Of a stretch of DNA of 64,000 nucleotides, positions 1 to 12,163 are shown piece by piece. Source of the stretch: Dacryopinax spathularia (taxonomy: Eukaryota; Basidiomycota; Dacrymycetes; Dacrymycetales; Dacrymycetaceae). The notes under the pieces were generated by a model. That model did no database searches, had not been told where the DNA came from, and saw only the letters and a list, made by a program, of their open reading frames with translations. The DNA lies in the NCBI GenBank assembly GCA_037974965.1, contig JBBPFI010000005.1:744001-808000 (forward strand), read 5' to 3'. The translations under genes and the position numbers were made by a program. Each line of letters begins with the position of its first letter. Positions within the stretch are counted from its first letter, which is position 1.

Positions 1-1325
1 TTCGGAAGCCTCCTTCGCCGGGGGCGTAAACGTCATCAGTACGCGAGCGTCGCCCTTCTTATTCTTACTATCAGAGCAATAGTTGCTCGCTGGCAACGGG
101 GTTCATGGACAAAAAGGCTAGCGGGTACGACGAGCCGTCAGCGTGCGGCGACCAGAAGTGTGCGTCGACCACATGTTGCCCGATCAAGGGACTTGACAAT
201 TGTCGCAAGGAAGCCGACACCGAACGCGGGCGAGCAAGGCGTGGGAATAGCGACCTACGGTTGAACCAAATTTGCAGCGAGCTCGATAAGGCTATGAGCC
301 CTTGGCCTTGCAGGAAAGTTGGACGAATCTGGCCTAGCAGACTGCGTTCGCGCGACCATGGCGATACCAGAGGAAATAAAGGACCGTCTCGACAAAGTTG
401 GATAAGCAAGCGGCGACCTGTCCACTACAATACATAGAACCGGAGACACCATTCAGGAATGTCTCTCCTCCATATCCGAAACTCGTCATAGTGTAGGTCC
501 CCCGGGCCCGGAGGTTTAGCAGCCAACACATTCCGGCAGGTCTGCCGCTTCTAGGCATCCTCCTCAGTTAGCCTCATACCTCAACGAAATATTGTCTATA
601 GGACTATTACTACTGTTGTTTTGAGTTATAGCTGTACCCTCTAAGAGGTGTTAGAACGAAATAGGGAAATATATTTGTAGTTTGTGGCTGGGAAGGAGGC
701 GCAAAGATAAAGTTGCGTTGGCCGGAAGTACTGGAGTTTAGTGGGGTCTGGCGTTCAGAATCCGAGCACCGGCAAGACCAGCGACCCGCTCCTGCGCACT
801 GTCCTCTGCCCAGCTCGGGTTACGGCTCCCCTCTCCGTCTTACCCATCCTCCTCTCACGGTGTTATACCCTTCACGTACTGCAACGTGAAGCCAGCTGTC
901 AATCTACTGTCGCCTATACGCGGTAGTTAGACTAAGCTGGTAGCCGCCTGCCGGTAGACGCGAGGATCTCCGTCGGCCAGCAAACGGCTCGGATCAGTAC
1001 TTACGAACGTTGCAACCATAGAATATACGACGGACGCCACTAAGGCTTCAAGATAAGGACCTTTCCTGTTGGAGAGGAGAAGGAGTTCGGAGAGGTCGCC
1101 GGAGCGAGGAGAGGTGCTGCCGGCTGAGTGTTGGACGAGACTGGGGCCCCTGCATTCGGTGAGTGCAACGCGACGCCGTCTCTGCGCGACTTTCGCGACA
1201 TAGCATGGCGTCTGACGCGTTGTTCAATAGCCGTTTTGGTCGGAAAGTAGAGGACTGCAAGCCTTAATACCCCAGGCATTCAGTTTCGTGCCTGTCCCGC
1301 GTACGCGGCCGTACCGGTCCTCGAT
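1..1325. other. No gene recognised at left edge
   Basis: Open frames here are short, overlap on both strands and look arginine- or serine-rich without family motifs. It probably holds the upstream region and 5' leader of the CENP-B-type gene starting at 1326. A 5' exon of that gene cannot be excluded. Confidence 0.5.
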
Positions 1326-4151
1326 ATGACGCGGCGGCATCACACGTCCGACGCCGCACGACTCCAACAATTCGTTTTCCCCGCTCAGGACGCTGCTCAG
1401 GATGTGCAAGCACAGGCTCCAATGGGTGTCATGCAGCTCAGTCCAGAGCAACAGCAACAGCAGATGATGTATGACCATCTCCAGCTCAATCACTCGCCAA
1501 CCTACGCACACAGCCCTTGGGCGGCGCAAGGTTTTCCACCTCAGGCGTTCATGGTCTCTACTTCGTCTCAGGAGCCGGCTTCTCAATCGTCGACTCAGCT
1601 TCACTCTCAGCCGCAGCAGCTGCCGTCGTCATCGTCCGCCAACTCGCTGGCATCAGTGTCATCGTCTTCAACTGCGTCGGCTCGTCCCAGGACGCGTTCC
1701 CAGACAAAGCGCGACGCGCAAGCTGCTACGGCTGCTGCTGCACTCCAGAGCGGCATACACACTAGCCCTCCACCTGTTCCACCCCTGCCCGTCCATCTCG
1801 CAGCCTCGGTCGCCTCCTCAACACCCTCTGAAGGAACGACCTGGACTGCTCCAACTACGTCTATCCAAACAAGGCGCCATATGAAAGCTAATGCCGCCGA
1901 CACCGCAGCTGCACTGCCGAGAAGCGCCAGCGATCCGTCTGGACTGGGACTACAAGGAGTAAAGACTCGTCAGAGGGCGAAAAGGGAGGCTGAGGTTAAG
2001 GTTTGCGTTCTCATTCCACAACTCAGGCTGTTTCGCTAACCTTGCATATCTAGCCGCCTCCCCTGTCCTTGAATACCAATAGCCCAGGGCAACTTGTATT
2101 CCCCAGCAGCATATCCGCCGCCGGCAGCCCGCAGACCGCCCTCAGCAGCGCAAATCAGTCTCCCGTGGCCTTTGGCCCTCCACATCCCGCGTGGGCACAT
2201 TTGGCATATACGCCCACGACTTCACGCACCATGACGCCAACATCGACCACGCCCTCACTCCACTCATCTGCATATAGCACGTCGTCACTATCACCGCCAT
2301 CGCTTACTAGCGCTACGGCCTCTTCGAGCTCGTCATCCCGGCGCCCTCCGAAGCGTAAAGCCAAGCTCACGAACCACCTACGCAAGGAGATGCTCGAGTT
2401 TGCCGAAAAACATCCAAAGATGACGCAAACGGACATCGGTATCCGTTTCGAGGTGGAACGTAGCACAGTCAGCAAGACGCTCAAGAACCGCCATGCCATC
2501 CTGAAAGAGCTGGAAGATGGTAGGCTGGGACCGAAGAATAGGTAAGAGCCGTCTTCCGGCATACATCAATATGATTGACCTCGCATTCAGGCCTACCAAA
2601 TATCCCGATGTCGAGGAGCAGATGACTCCGTGGGTAGCTCGATTAACAGAGCAGAACACCCAAATTACCGACGCCATGATCCGCGAGAAAGCACTCCAGA
2701 TCGCCGAGTCATTGGGCCATACGCCGCGTTTCAAGGCCAGCGTTGGCTGGGTATCGGGCTTCAAGAGCCGCTTCTCGATCCGCGGTGGTTTCCGGCAGTT
2801 TACTGGTCCGCCCAAAGTCGATGAGGGCGAAGATGAACGTATGGAAGAAGAAGAGAAACCCTTGATTGTTGCCAAACGAAGGCGCACAGAGAAATCGGCT
2901 GTTAAGCCTGTGCCTGATGAGGCTACGGAGGAAGAGACCGAGAGGGAGGAAGAAAGCTCAACTGTAGCCAATTCGTCTCAGTTTTCGAGCGGCTTCTCCG
3001 CTATCAGCTCCAGCTCTGTCACAACGTACGAGCCATCTTTCGACGAGTATCAACAGAGCGAGAGTCAGCAGTCGCAACCTAAAGCTGAGGCTACGTCGCA
3101 AGATGCTGGCCTTGGTGAAGATATGGTTGTCGAGCCGGAGCAGACTGTTTCACAAGCAACGCCTCTTCGCGCTCGGGCCCTCTCACAGTCTTCGGCAACG
3201 GGTGCTTCGCCGGCTCATATGGATGGCTACGTCTCTCCTGCCGGGTCCTTCGAGTTCCATGGCCAACAGCTCTCGTTCTCCCAGCCGAATTCTCAAAATG
3301 TCTCGAGCACCTCGTCACCCGTACAATCCACACTCCGCTCGGACGGCTTCCTTTTCCCAGCTCTGGCTGAAGAACCTGCCGCACCGGAACAGCCAGGCAC
3401 ACCCAGCACTCAGATGAGTAACATGGTCTTGTTTACTCCACCTCAGCAAACCTCGCGCTCCGGTTCCGCTCGCAACACCTTGCACAATTTTGTGCCCAGT
3501 ACAGATACGATCATGGAGGACGATGAAGCTGGATCCGCGGAAGCGACCAACGCGACGTACCAGAATACTTTTGGACAGCTAGGTGCCCCTTTCTCACTGA
3601 CGACTGCGGCCTCAGTCGCCATGACGAGCGTTTCGCCTCATGCTCTCTCTGGTTTCCAACCTGTGCAAGGCACATTCTTGCCAACCTCCCATTCTCAGTC
3701 TTCTCTTGCTGCTGCGTCTCAGACCTCAAGCCGCATGCAACCGCCGCCTTTACATCATGCCATGAGCGACATCGCTGTGCCTCAGGTTGCCTCAATGCAT
3801 CGCCCTAATCGCCTTCAACGCTCACGCTCTCAGTCCGAAGTGCTCTTCTCTTCCCGTTCCACGCATGGCTCTGGTCACGAAGTACCCACCGAATTCCGCA
3901 TTCCCGACATGATGGAACAATTACACCGACCCGAATTGCTCGTCCACGGCAACAGTAGCCAGCCGCTAGCCTATATGACTCAGATGGCCTCGCCAGCTGC
4001 GGACCCAGCCTCCAAGCTTGCTTGGCTCGACCACACGTTGCATCAAGTCATGGGCGACCTGAGCGAAGAAGAACTTCGCATGTTCTCCCAGGTACGCGAG
4101 CGCGTGCAACGCCAACAGGTGAACGACCTGATGGCTGGCCAGAATGCCTGA
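1326..4151 (+). CDS. CENP-B/Tc5-type HTH DNA-binding protein
   Basis: Three exons fit: 1326-2000, 2054-2541 and 2591-4151, giving about 907 residues. Residues about 1-320 are low-complexity Ser/Gln/Ala/Pro. Residues about 324-380 resemble the CENP-B N-terminal (psq-like) helix-turn-helix, with TQTDIGIRFEVERSTVSKTL. After the second intron, about 390-455 match the HTH_Tnp_Tc5/CENP-B domain, with ASVGWVSGFKSRFSIR. The remaining 450 residues are disordered and Ser/Gln-rich. No DDE nuclease domain follows, so this is a DNA-binding regulator or chromosomal protein of transposase ancestry, like fungal CENP-B homologues, rather than an active transposase. It probably acts in the nucleus. The start is the first ATG of the long frame; an upstream exon is possible. 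The DNA-binding call is firm; the biological role is unknown. Confidence 0.82.
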
Positions 4152-4771
4152 CCCAAAAACGTCTCTCCCCCTCCAAATTCTCTCTTCTCTTTTTCTCCTC
4201 TCATTTCTGGGTACTCGCAAGGATCACGCTGTCGAAAAAACTGCAATTCCTCTCTTTTGCCTGCAATTTCTTTCTACCTGGTTTCATTCCACCCACGCAA
4301 CCCAAGAGGATCCAAAAGGCCCCTTCTATCGAGCGCCACGTTTACCACCTCAACTTATCGAAGGCCCGCAATGGTCGTCTGTCCCATCAACGGAAACGCA
4401 TCGCCTGGCCGACAACGCATTCAACCAACCCAACCCAACCCCTTCATTCCCTTTCATTGATTTAACCACCACACCCAAACTAGCCATTCATTCCCGTTCC
4501 GTAATGATAACCCACGATCAGTCACGACTCTGCTCCTGCTGTGTCTCTAAACCGTATTTTCACTTTTTTCTCCTCCATCTTCTTTTCTCCGTCTCTGCTG
4601 TCTCTGCTGTCTCTCGATCGAGCCGACGTTTGGTGTTGTGAGTCGAAATATATTATATCGCTGCGATCCGTACCACGAAGCGGAAAATACAATTATATCG
4701 ATGGCCTCTCCAGTCTTTTCCCCGCTCCTCCTCTACAACGGCCTGCCTCGAAACGATCCTCTAAGCCGCGC
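4152..4771. other. Convergent 3' intergenic region
   Basis: This lies between the stop of the CENP-B-type gene and the stop of ALG7 on the other strand. It is rich in C/T and has no supported gene. It likely holds both 3' untranslated regions. Confidence 0.5.
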
Positions 4772-6560
4772 TCATCTCCGATCCCCATCATAAACAAACC
4801 CCGCCACCCCATACCGAACAAAGAAAGCCAACGCGCTCCCCGCACACTGCGTCACCATCACGCGCACAACCAACTGTTCCTCCGTCATAGGCCCCAACCA
4901 AATAAGGAGGACATTAAGGATAGTCAAATTGGTGCAGGAAGTGATCTTCCCCGTTTTGGGGTCTGTCTCGAGCCGTACGAGTCGGAGGAAGGAAAGGAGG
5001 CGGAGGACGACGTCTCGGAGCGCGGAAGGCTTTTCGTGGGAAAGGTCGGCGGTGGAGTTTTGGAGGAGCATCGTTTTTTGGTCCAGCCTATGTCGGCATC
5101 AGCACCTCCTCGACTTCAACCGCACCACTGGGCCAGACGACGAGGGAATGGAGGGTGGACGTACTTCGGCAGCCTGTGCCTCGGACACGGCACGACTCCA
5201 AACAACTGCGGACAGCTGAGGATAAAGTTGAAGATCTGGGGGATGAAGAACAAGAGCAGGGTCTTCGAGAAGTGGCCCAGGATGCCGGCTGCTGCTATTG
5301 CCATGCCGGTGAAGTAGCACAGGGTGTCGCCCGGGAAGGCGCGGGCTGGGTACCTGCGGGGGTGGTTAGCATATATCCAGCCGCTGTTGGCAGATCCGTT
5401 GGAGACGAGGAAGGAGGGTGGTTGGGAGGAACAGGGTGACGGTGCAGAGGAAGAGGAAGAGGAAGCGCACCAATTATGCCACATCAACCCCGCACAAACG
5501 CCAATCAGCGGCAGCATAAAATACAAACTCAACAAATGTCTCTCCACGAGCTCCCTGCTCCCAAACGCGAGGCCGGCGCCCCATTCGCCGCCCAGCTCGC
5601 GCGTGCCCACGCGCACTGTGTAGGGCCAGGGCAGGTAGAGGAGGTCGTTGAGCGCTACGCTGCAGGCTATGATGAGCGCTTGGGAGACTTCGACGCCGTT
5701 TATGCCCGCGAGGATGTTTATGGCGTTGGTGCAGAAGGTGGAGAGGAGGGACATGTAGATGTAGTAGAGCGGGCCTGAGGGGCATGGTCAGCATTCTCTT
5801 CCTCTTTCATTCGAGAGGGAGGAGGGGGGGGCATACCGAGCTCGACGATCGTGCCGAAGAACCGCCGCAATGGAATGGGCATCACCACTGTCGTCAAGCC
5901 TTGCTCGGCGTAATAGACCATCAGCAGTGGGATAGAGGCGATGATCGGGATGGGCAGCTTATACCGCCACCGAATATCGAACAGGTCGTCCAGCAAGCCC
6001 AGCATAGTCGCCGCCAAGAACGACAGCAGCGCAGACAGGTATGTTGCGAGCTGCCGCGCATCGTCAGCAGCTGTCGAGCATAGCGAGAGGGGAGCGCGCA
6101 CCTGCTGGTGGGGGAAATCGCCCTCCGCTAGACCCGCCAGGCTGCTATCCTTTCCACGACCGAAGAACCCCGAGAACGGGAATGGGATGAACAGCGTGAG
6201 GAACGTAATGTAGACGGCGGCGCATATAAGTCCTTGACATTCTGGGCTTCCAGTCCATCAGTCTTCCTTCCCCCTTTCACCTCCACAAGCAAGGAAGGAA
6301 ACAAGAGAGACGCACATAGGATCATCGTACGTCTTGAGCATGTCCCGACCCTTGAGGCCGATCTTGACGAAGTTCTCTCCCAGAGAGGGGATGAGGTGCG
6401 CGACGGCGAGGAAGGAGAGCAGGGCGAGGCCGACATTGGTCTCAAGAGCGGGGAGGACGAGCTGGGATGGAGGCTTGAGCAAGGGGCGGAGGATGAGTGA
6501 GAGGGAGAGTGGGAGGAGGGTGAATGTTATTGGCTTGGGGAGGCGGCGTGGGGCGGGCAT
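4772..6560 (-). CDS. ALG7: UDP-GlcNAc:dolichyl-phosphate GlcNAc-1-P transferase
   Basis: Six exons fit on the minus strand: 6560-6316, 6246-6102, 6050-5837, 5774-5471, 5353-5165 and 5087-4772, about 470 residues, the usual length. The enzyme transfers GlcNAc-1-phosphate from UDP-GlcNAc to dolichyl phosphate in the ER membrane, the first step of N-glycan precursor assembly and the target of tunicamycin. Diagnostic blocks are visible in order: an Ile-Pro-Glu join at the first splice, [15 protein letters not shown] (the Asp-Asp motif), [22 protein letters not shown] split by intron 4, [29 protein letters not shown] and PCPRHRLPK. Many hydrophobic helices are evident. Intron phases agree at every junction. 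It follows the oxidoreductase gene on the same strand with about 250 bases between them, which should contain its promoter. Confidence 0.95.
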
Positions 6561-6813
6561 GAGGGGCCGGGAGAGGGGGGGATGGCACGAACGCCGGCTG
6601 GCGGACGCGACGGGTAGGACGCTCTTTAGGACGACGATGAGGGGACAACCCGACGCGGTGGACCCTTACGTTGTGACGACGTGGAAGATGGTGGCAGTGA
6701 ACTGACAATGAAAGAAGCGCCCATACGCACGTTCTCACACAGTTTATCCGCAACTCCGACAAACCCATCAAGATACACGCATTGAACTGGTTCTGTGTGC
6801 TAGTACCGACCTC

Positions 6814-8325
6814 CTACTGCCCCTTCGTCAGAGCTTCAACAACCATCCTGAAAATCTCGATATCCTTCCTCGCGTCCTCCACAGTCGACTTGAACGGCTT
6901 CCCCACAACAACCGCATCCCACAGCTCCTTCATCTCGAGCGTATAGGCGTCTTCCCACGTAGGGGTGATCTTCTGCTCCACGTAGGCACCGTTAATGTTG
7001 CTGGAGAGGGTGATGCTGATCGGGAGGCCTTTGATGAATGCTATCCGTTCTCATATCAGCTTGCTGCAAGCATTGGGAGAGGGGAGAGAGAGAGAGGGAG
7101 AGAGGGAGAAGGCGGAGAAGAGAGGAGGAGGTAGACGTACGAGTGTCATAATCTACCTTAACCCTCTTATCCCCCGCAAAGATCTCCACGCTCGCGTCAA
7201 ACCTCCCAACCTGATCCACCCCCGTCTCATACGTACAAACGAAACCCCCATAATCAAAAAGCGCAGTAATAAACCGACTCTTGGGAATGCGCGTATGCGC
7301 CGCCAGAGCCCGAAGAGGCATCCCAAGCGCTTCGCGCATCACGCTCAGGTCGTGTGAGCCCAAGCCGCCAAGGAACCGCCAGACAGTGCGGAGCTTGTCG
7401 TCTTTTGCGTGCGGGCCGAGCGCGCGGGCGTAGATGGACTCTTCGAGCTCTTTGCGTTCGGAGAGGGCGTTGGACGGGTAGTCGGAGAACGCTAGGGGAA
7501 AGGTGCCGGACTGGGGGATGAAGAATGCGTTCTACGCCTTCTTGTCAGCCTCTCTCCCCTTCCCTCTTAACCGCATCGCTGCAAGATAAGGAAGGAGAAG
7601 TACGCACCGGACCGATTATATCCCTCACTTTAGCATACTCGACCTTCTCCCTCCCCCCAACCAAGTCAATAGCCTGCTTGAGCGCGGGCGCATACCTCCT
7701 CATATACCCCACGAAAACTACCACACCCGCTTTCTTCGCTGCTGCGTTGATGGCGTCCGCGTCTTCTAGGGTGAGCGCCATGGGCTTCTCGATGAATACG
7801 TGTTTCCCCGCTGAGATGGCCTCGAGTGCGACTGGTGCCTATTTCGCCGTCCTTGGTCACCCTATGCCGGCAGGTGTAGGAAGCGAGGCGGGGAGGACGT
7901 ACGTGGTACTCATCATTGTTCAACACAAACACCAAGTCCACCTCCGGGTCCTTGACCAGCTCTGCGCTCGTAGCGTACGCTTTGGGCACATTCCATTTCT
8001 TCGCGCTATGCTCTCTGGACTGCTTCGAGATATCGCACACGGCCGTCACCTGCCAGTCCAGTTAGCCAACACACTCCAACACAGGCTACCATCCCCCCGC
8101 ATATGCCGGAACGATCCCGGCTTAGGTTGAAAGGAAGCGTACCTTGAACAAGTGGGACATCAACGCCAGCGTCGGCAGCTGCTCACCCACATCAGCATGG
8201 GTAATGAAGGGGGTGGTGGGAGGTCGAGGAAACGGGGGACGTACATGGATCACTTGCGCTACGCTCCCCGTCCCCACCAAACCAACACGGACGATCTTGT
8301 TCTGCGTCTCAGGACCGGGGGCCAT
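6814..8325 (-). CDS. Gfo/Idh/MocA family NAD(P)-dependent oxidoreductase
   Basis: Six exons fit: 8325-8245, 8178-8143, 8049-7903, 7838-7608, 7531-7141 and 7040-6814, encoding about 370 residues. The N terminus has a Rossmann dinucleotide-binding motif (VGLVGTGSVAQVIH). Residues about 45-110 continue the fold, and the family motif GKHVFIEKPMALT, with the Glu-Lys-Pro that contacts cofactor and substrate, is present. The C-terminal half matches the family's beta-sheet domain (WRFLGGLGSHDLSVMREALG). Relatives oxidise sugars, inositol or other polyols, or reduce sugar-derived ketones. The substrate cannot be read from sequence. The second exon is only 36 bases but is bounded by good splice sites in phase 0. 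It is likely cytosolic, since no signal peptide is seen. Its last exon ends 253 bases upstream of the ALG7 start. Confidence 0.9.
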
Positions 8326-9516
8326 ACTCTCCTTCTCTGCTCTTCAGTGCTCTAGTAGTACCCCAGATAGCGCGAGTGCGTTCAAGCTGAACAGTCGAGG
8401 GCAGCTGGGGAGGGAGCATGATGTCGGCCTATATCTTGGTGTGAGGTCGAGGTGTCTCGTGACGTCTCTCACTCATTACGAGCACGCTTCTTGGGAAGGA
8501 CCGAGACCGGAAGGCATTAAGGCGTTATAGACGGCCGGAAGGGTTGCCGACTTGATATGCCGAACAGTCTGACCGTGCGGGGGAAGGACGAAATGGGATG
8601 TGGGGTACGGTAGTGGTCGGCGCGAGGTGCGGGGAAGGAGGAGGTGGTGAGGGACCGGGGGTCGGGAGGGGATCCGAGTGGTTTGGAAGGAGAGTACTAG
8701 TCCGGTGAGGAATGTTCAGTTCATCTTGGGAAGCGTAACATGTTATTTGACACAAGTAAAAAATGCTGCAATGCTGGCTGCATGCTGCGTTATATCCAAG
8801 TTAATATGTTTCTGTCTGATGCAGTACTCAAGGTGAATGCGGCCTATGTATAGTGTCCCTGGCACCGACTGGATCTTCCTGTGTTTTCCGCACGTTGTTC
8901 TTCCTCTGATGATCAGAATACTTACTTCTAGGGGCTTGGCACAGCTCGGGCATCGTCGCTCTCCTTCTGATACAGTGTCGGTCATCCATTAAGCTCAGCC
9001 GCTTGCGCACTTGCGGGCAGTCATCGCACTGACTCATATCTAGAGCGATTCTCGAAGATCTAGAACAGGCGAAGTCGAGAGGCGGGCAATATCGTCCACC
9101 AGCCAAGACAGCTCAGTGTGAGGAATGGAACAATGCAAGCTGGAACAACGATTGATGATCGCTCCTCTGAGTCATGGCCGAGGGAAGAATAAGCGGCCGC
9201 CTCACCGTAGTCAGCGGCGGCGAACCGACTGCCCTGAAGTTCTTACGTTACGACCATCCCTTGTTCAGACCCTTATCAATGCCCTAGCACTTGAATTTGA
9301 CCGACCGAGGCGCTGTCGTAGCTTCTCTGGCCCGAGGCTACCGCTCCCATATCCCGCAAGGGATGGGTAATGCCTGCCGTTCAACGTGATTGATGACGAG
9401 GCGTACACGTGAAGATCTCCGTGTGTTTCGTATCTTGCTTGGGAAAACGAAGGGACCTGCTGGTTAGGAGGCGTCTCTTTCCTCTCGACTTGACCGTCGT
9501 CTGGCTTTTGCACAAG
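8326..9516. other. Divergent intergenic region
   Basis: This 1.2 kb stretch separates two divergently transcribed genes, the oxidoreductase and the first P450. Open frames are short and unconvincing. It should contain both promoters; I see no clear TATA box close to the P450 start. Confidence 0.5.
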
Positions 9517-11423
9517 ATGTTGCCTCTGCCGTTCTCGCTCTCTTGGCCTGTGCTGGCCGTTGCTGCTCTTGTCTTGTTCGTCTTGAACCGCGCACTTGTC
9601 TACTACCGAGCGCGTCGCGTAAGTCCTCCTTCCAAATGACGCCGTTCCGAGCTAACAATCCGCTTGATTCCTCGATTGGTCTACAGAATGTCAACTTCCT
9701 CCCCGGCCAGACCTGGCTCGTCTCGCCCTTCTCCCTGCCCGGCGCCATCCTCCCCGGGAACAACTACAACCCGGGGATGTCCTTCACCTGGCTCCAGAAA
9801 CGCACTCTCTACACCCGCACCCCGCTCGACCTAGCCAGCGCGACCGGTCTCCTCCTGGGCCACCCGATGATCTACACCAACTCGCCCGAAGTGACCAAGC
9901 AAGTCCTAGGCTCCAAAGCGCCCTGGGAGAAGCTGCGCGAAAGTGTGAATAGTCTTGCTCCGTTTGGGCCGAATGTGTTCGCTACGATGAGGGATGAGTG
10001 GCCCAGACATCGGAAGGCCGTCGCTCCCGGTTTTAATGGCAGGCTGTATCATTCTGTGTTTTCGGAGACGGTGCAGACGTATTATGATTGCATGGCGGCT
10101 GAGAAATGGGAGAAGGAGAGGGAGTTTATCATGCCGGACGTGACGGCTATCACGTCGAAGGTACTTCTTGCCGTTTTGCGTATCCCCAGGAATGTTCGCT
10201 GACGATCTGCATAGTTCGCACTGTATCTGATTGCGAAATGCGGTTTTGGTATCGACCTTTCCTGGAATGAAGATGTCGGCGAGCGGGTGAGGGGGATGAC
10301 CCTCCCTGAATGCTTCGAAGTGACGAGCAAGTCGGTCCTCATTCTATCGTTCTTTCCTCACTGGATGTACCGCCTGCCCATTCCCGCGTACGTTTCACCC
10401 TCTCCTACCCTCTCCTAACAACTTTCCACCTTTTGATGTCAATCTCCAGCTTGCGTCGGCTATACGATGCCAGTAATATCCTCGAGACCATCTTGCAGGG
10501 CATCATCGACAAACGCCGTGCCGAGGGGTTCTCAGACGAAGGTCAACAACGGGACGTATTCAGCCTTCTCTTAGCAGCGAACGAGCTCGAGAAAGGCAGC
10601 AAAGGTGCCCTTACCGATCAAGAGCTCGTTAGTAACGTGTTCTTGCTGCTCTTGGCAGGTCACGGTTAGTCTACCTTGCTCTATGCAAGCAGCTACGTTA
10701 CTGAGGCGATTGGCAGAAACGACCAGCAAAGCCCTAGCAGCTACTTTAGGAGAGCTGGCGAGCAACCCGGCGGAGCAGCAACGCGCGTACGAGGAAATCA
10801 TAAGCGTCGTTAAAGACGGCAAAGATCCCGTAAGAGCCGCTTTGTTGTGCTTATTGGCCACCGCTGATGTTGCATACGTAGACCTACGACGACCTGGAAA
10901 GGCTGCGCTTCACCGAGGCGTGCTTCATGGAAGGCCTGCGGATGTATCGTACGTCGGAGTATGCTGCCTTCCCCCAACCGTGGCTGACATCGCTCCAGCC
11001 AGCGCACTCATGATCGTACGGCAATGCTTTGAGGACACGGTTTTACAAGTCCCAAGCAAAGAAGGTCCGACTGTTCCGTTCCCCGTTCCGAAGAAACAAA
11101 TCATCGGGATAGACTTCACCGGCATCGCGTACAACCCGCGCATATACGCCGACCCATACACTTACAAACCCGAACGTTGGCTCGATCCATCCACGGAGCC
11201 GCTGCTGGCATTTTCCTACGGACCGAGGGTATGCATCGGCAAGCGGTTCGCGGTCGTTGAGTCTACCGGGCTGCTGGCGCTTCTCCTCCGAGACTGGAAG
11301 GTGGAGCCTGTGCTTAAAGGGGGCCAGACGCTTCAAGAGTGGCATGCGGCTTGGGCTGAGCATGTTGAGGGCACGGTCGGCTTTGGGCATAAGCGGTTCC
11401 CGTTAAAGTTCACGCGTCGCTGA
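9517..11423 (+). CDS. Cytochrome P450 monooxygenase, copy 1 of tandem pair
   Basis: Seven exons fit: 9517-9618, 9687-10160, 10215-10387, 10450-10664, 10717-10829, 10882-10948 and 10999-11423, giving 522 residues. An N-terminal membrane anchor occupies residues about 5-23 (SWPVLAVAALVLFVLNRAL), implying ER attachment. The I-helix motif AGHETTS is split by intron 4 near residue 320. ExxR is EGLR (about 375-378), PERW lies near 439-442, and the haem loop FSYGPRVCIGKRFA puts the thiolate Cys at about 460. It should hydroxylate or otherwise oxidise a hydrophobic substrate with electrons from a P450 reductase. The next gene has the same exon lengths throughout, so the two arose by tandem duplication. 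The CYP family number cannot be assigned from memory. Confidence 0.93.
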
Positions 11424-12163
11424 TGAAACGCGATTTGTGTAGACTGCTATCCGAACCATACATCTTTTGCCTAAGCATATAATAGGGCCATTGCCTAGGT
11501 CATTCCGAGGTGATCTGACGGCCACTGAACCTCGGTAAACCTACCGGCCTCTCGTATCTCCGATACTGTCGATCATATCGATGTTCCTCCCTCAATGGAC
11601 CCTGGGATCTCGAGGATCTCGGATCCCCGGGCAAGGCCAAAACCAGTGCCGCACCCTGATCCCGGTGGCTTGCCACACAAATAACAACCACTAACTTCTG
11701 TATTACTTCAGCGCTGACCGACTTGATCAGCCTGCCCGTTGGGACTCTGGATACTATGAACTTATCACCGAAATAAACGTGCAATTCATTGTTCAGCCTG
11801 GAACGCATTCGATCGGCCCCCTGCTCGCAGTTTGGGGTGGAACCGGCGACCACGAACGTCGCCTGTCTGAGCGAAACCAGTACATGAACAATCCAATGAC
11901 ATGGATATCACGCGGGCCAGGAGACGGTGAAGGGTACGCGCCGGTAACGACGGTACATAGCGGCTCGGTCACATTTACCATTTGCGTTTCGATTCTTGCC
12001 TCCTATGTCCGGTATCGGCCCACTTCGTCGCAAACTAGCCGATGAATAGAACAAGGCTCTTCTGAAGGACAGCCGAAGACATCATAAACTCGCTGTGAAG
12101 CAGTGCAGCGCCGAACTCTCGCAAGCACCAAACTCTCCAGTTCCAGCAACTCAACTGGACAAC
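11424..12163. other. Spacer between tandem P450 genes
   Basis: About 740 bases lie between the stop of P450 copy 1 and the start of copy 2. No coding frame or repeat is supported; it should carry the promoter of copy 2. Confidence 0.5.

Noticed and set aside
1-265. Open frame from the left edge ending near 265
   Set aside because: Arg-rich with no domain pattern; not supported as a partial gene.
1224-1604. Minus-strand frame opposite the CENP-B-type gene start
   Set aside because: It is antisense to the Ser/Gln-rich coding exon and has a composition expected of a complementary strand.
4541-5317. 258-codon plus-strand frame
   Set aside because: It overlaps the conserved 3' exons of ALG7 on the other strand and has no family features.
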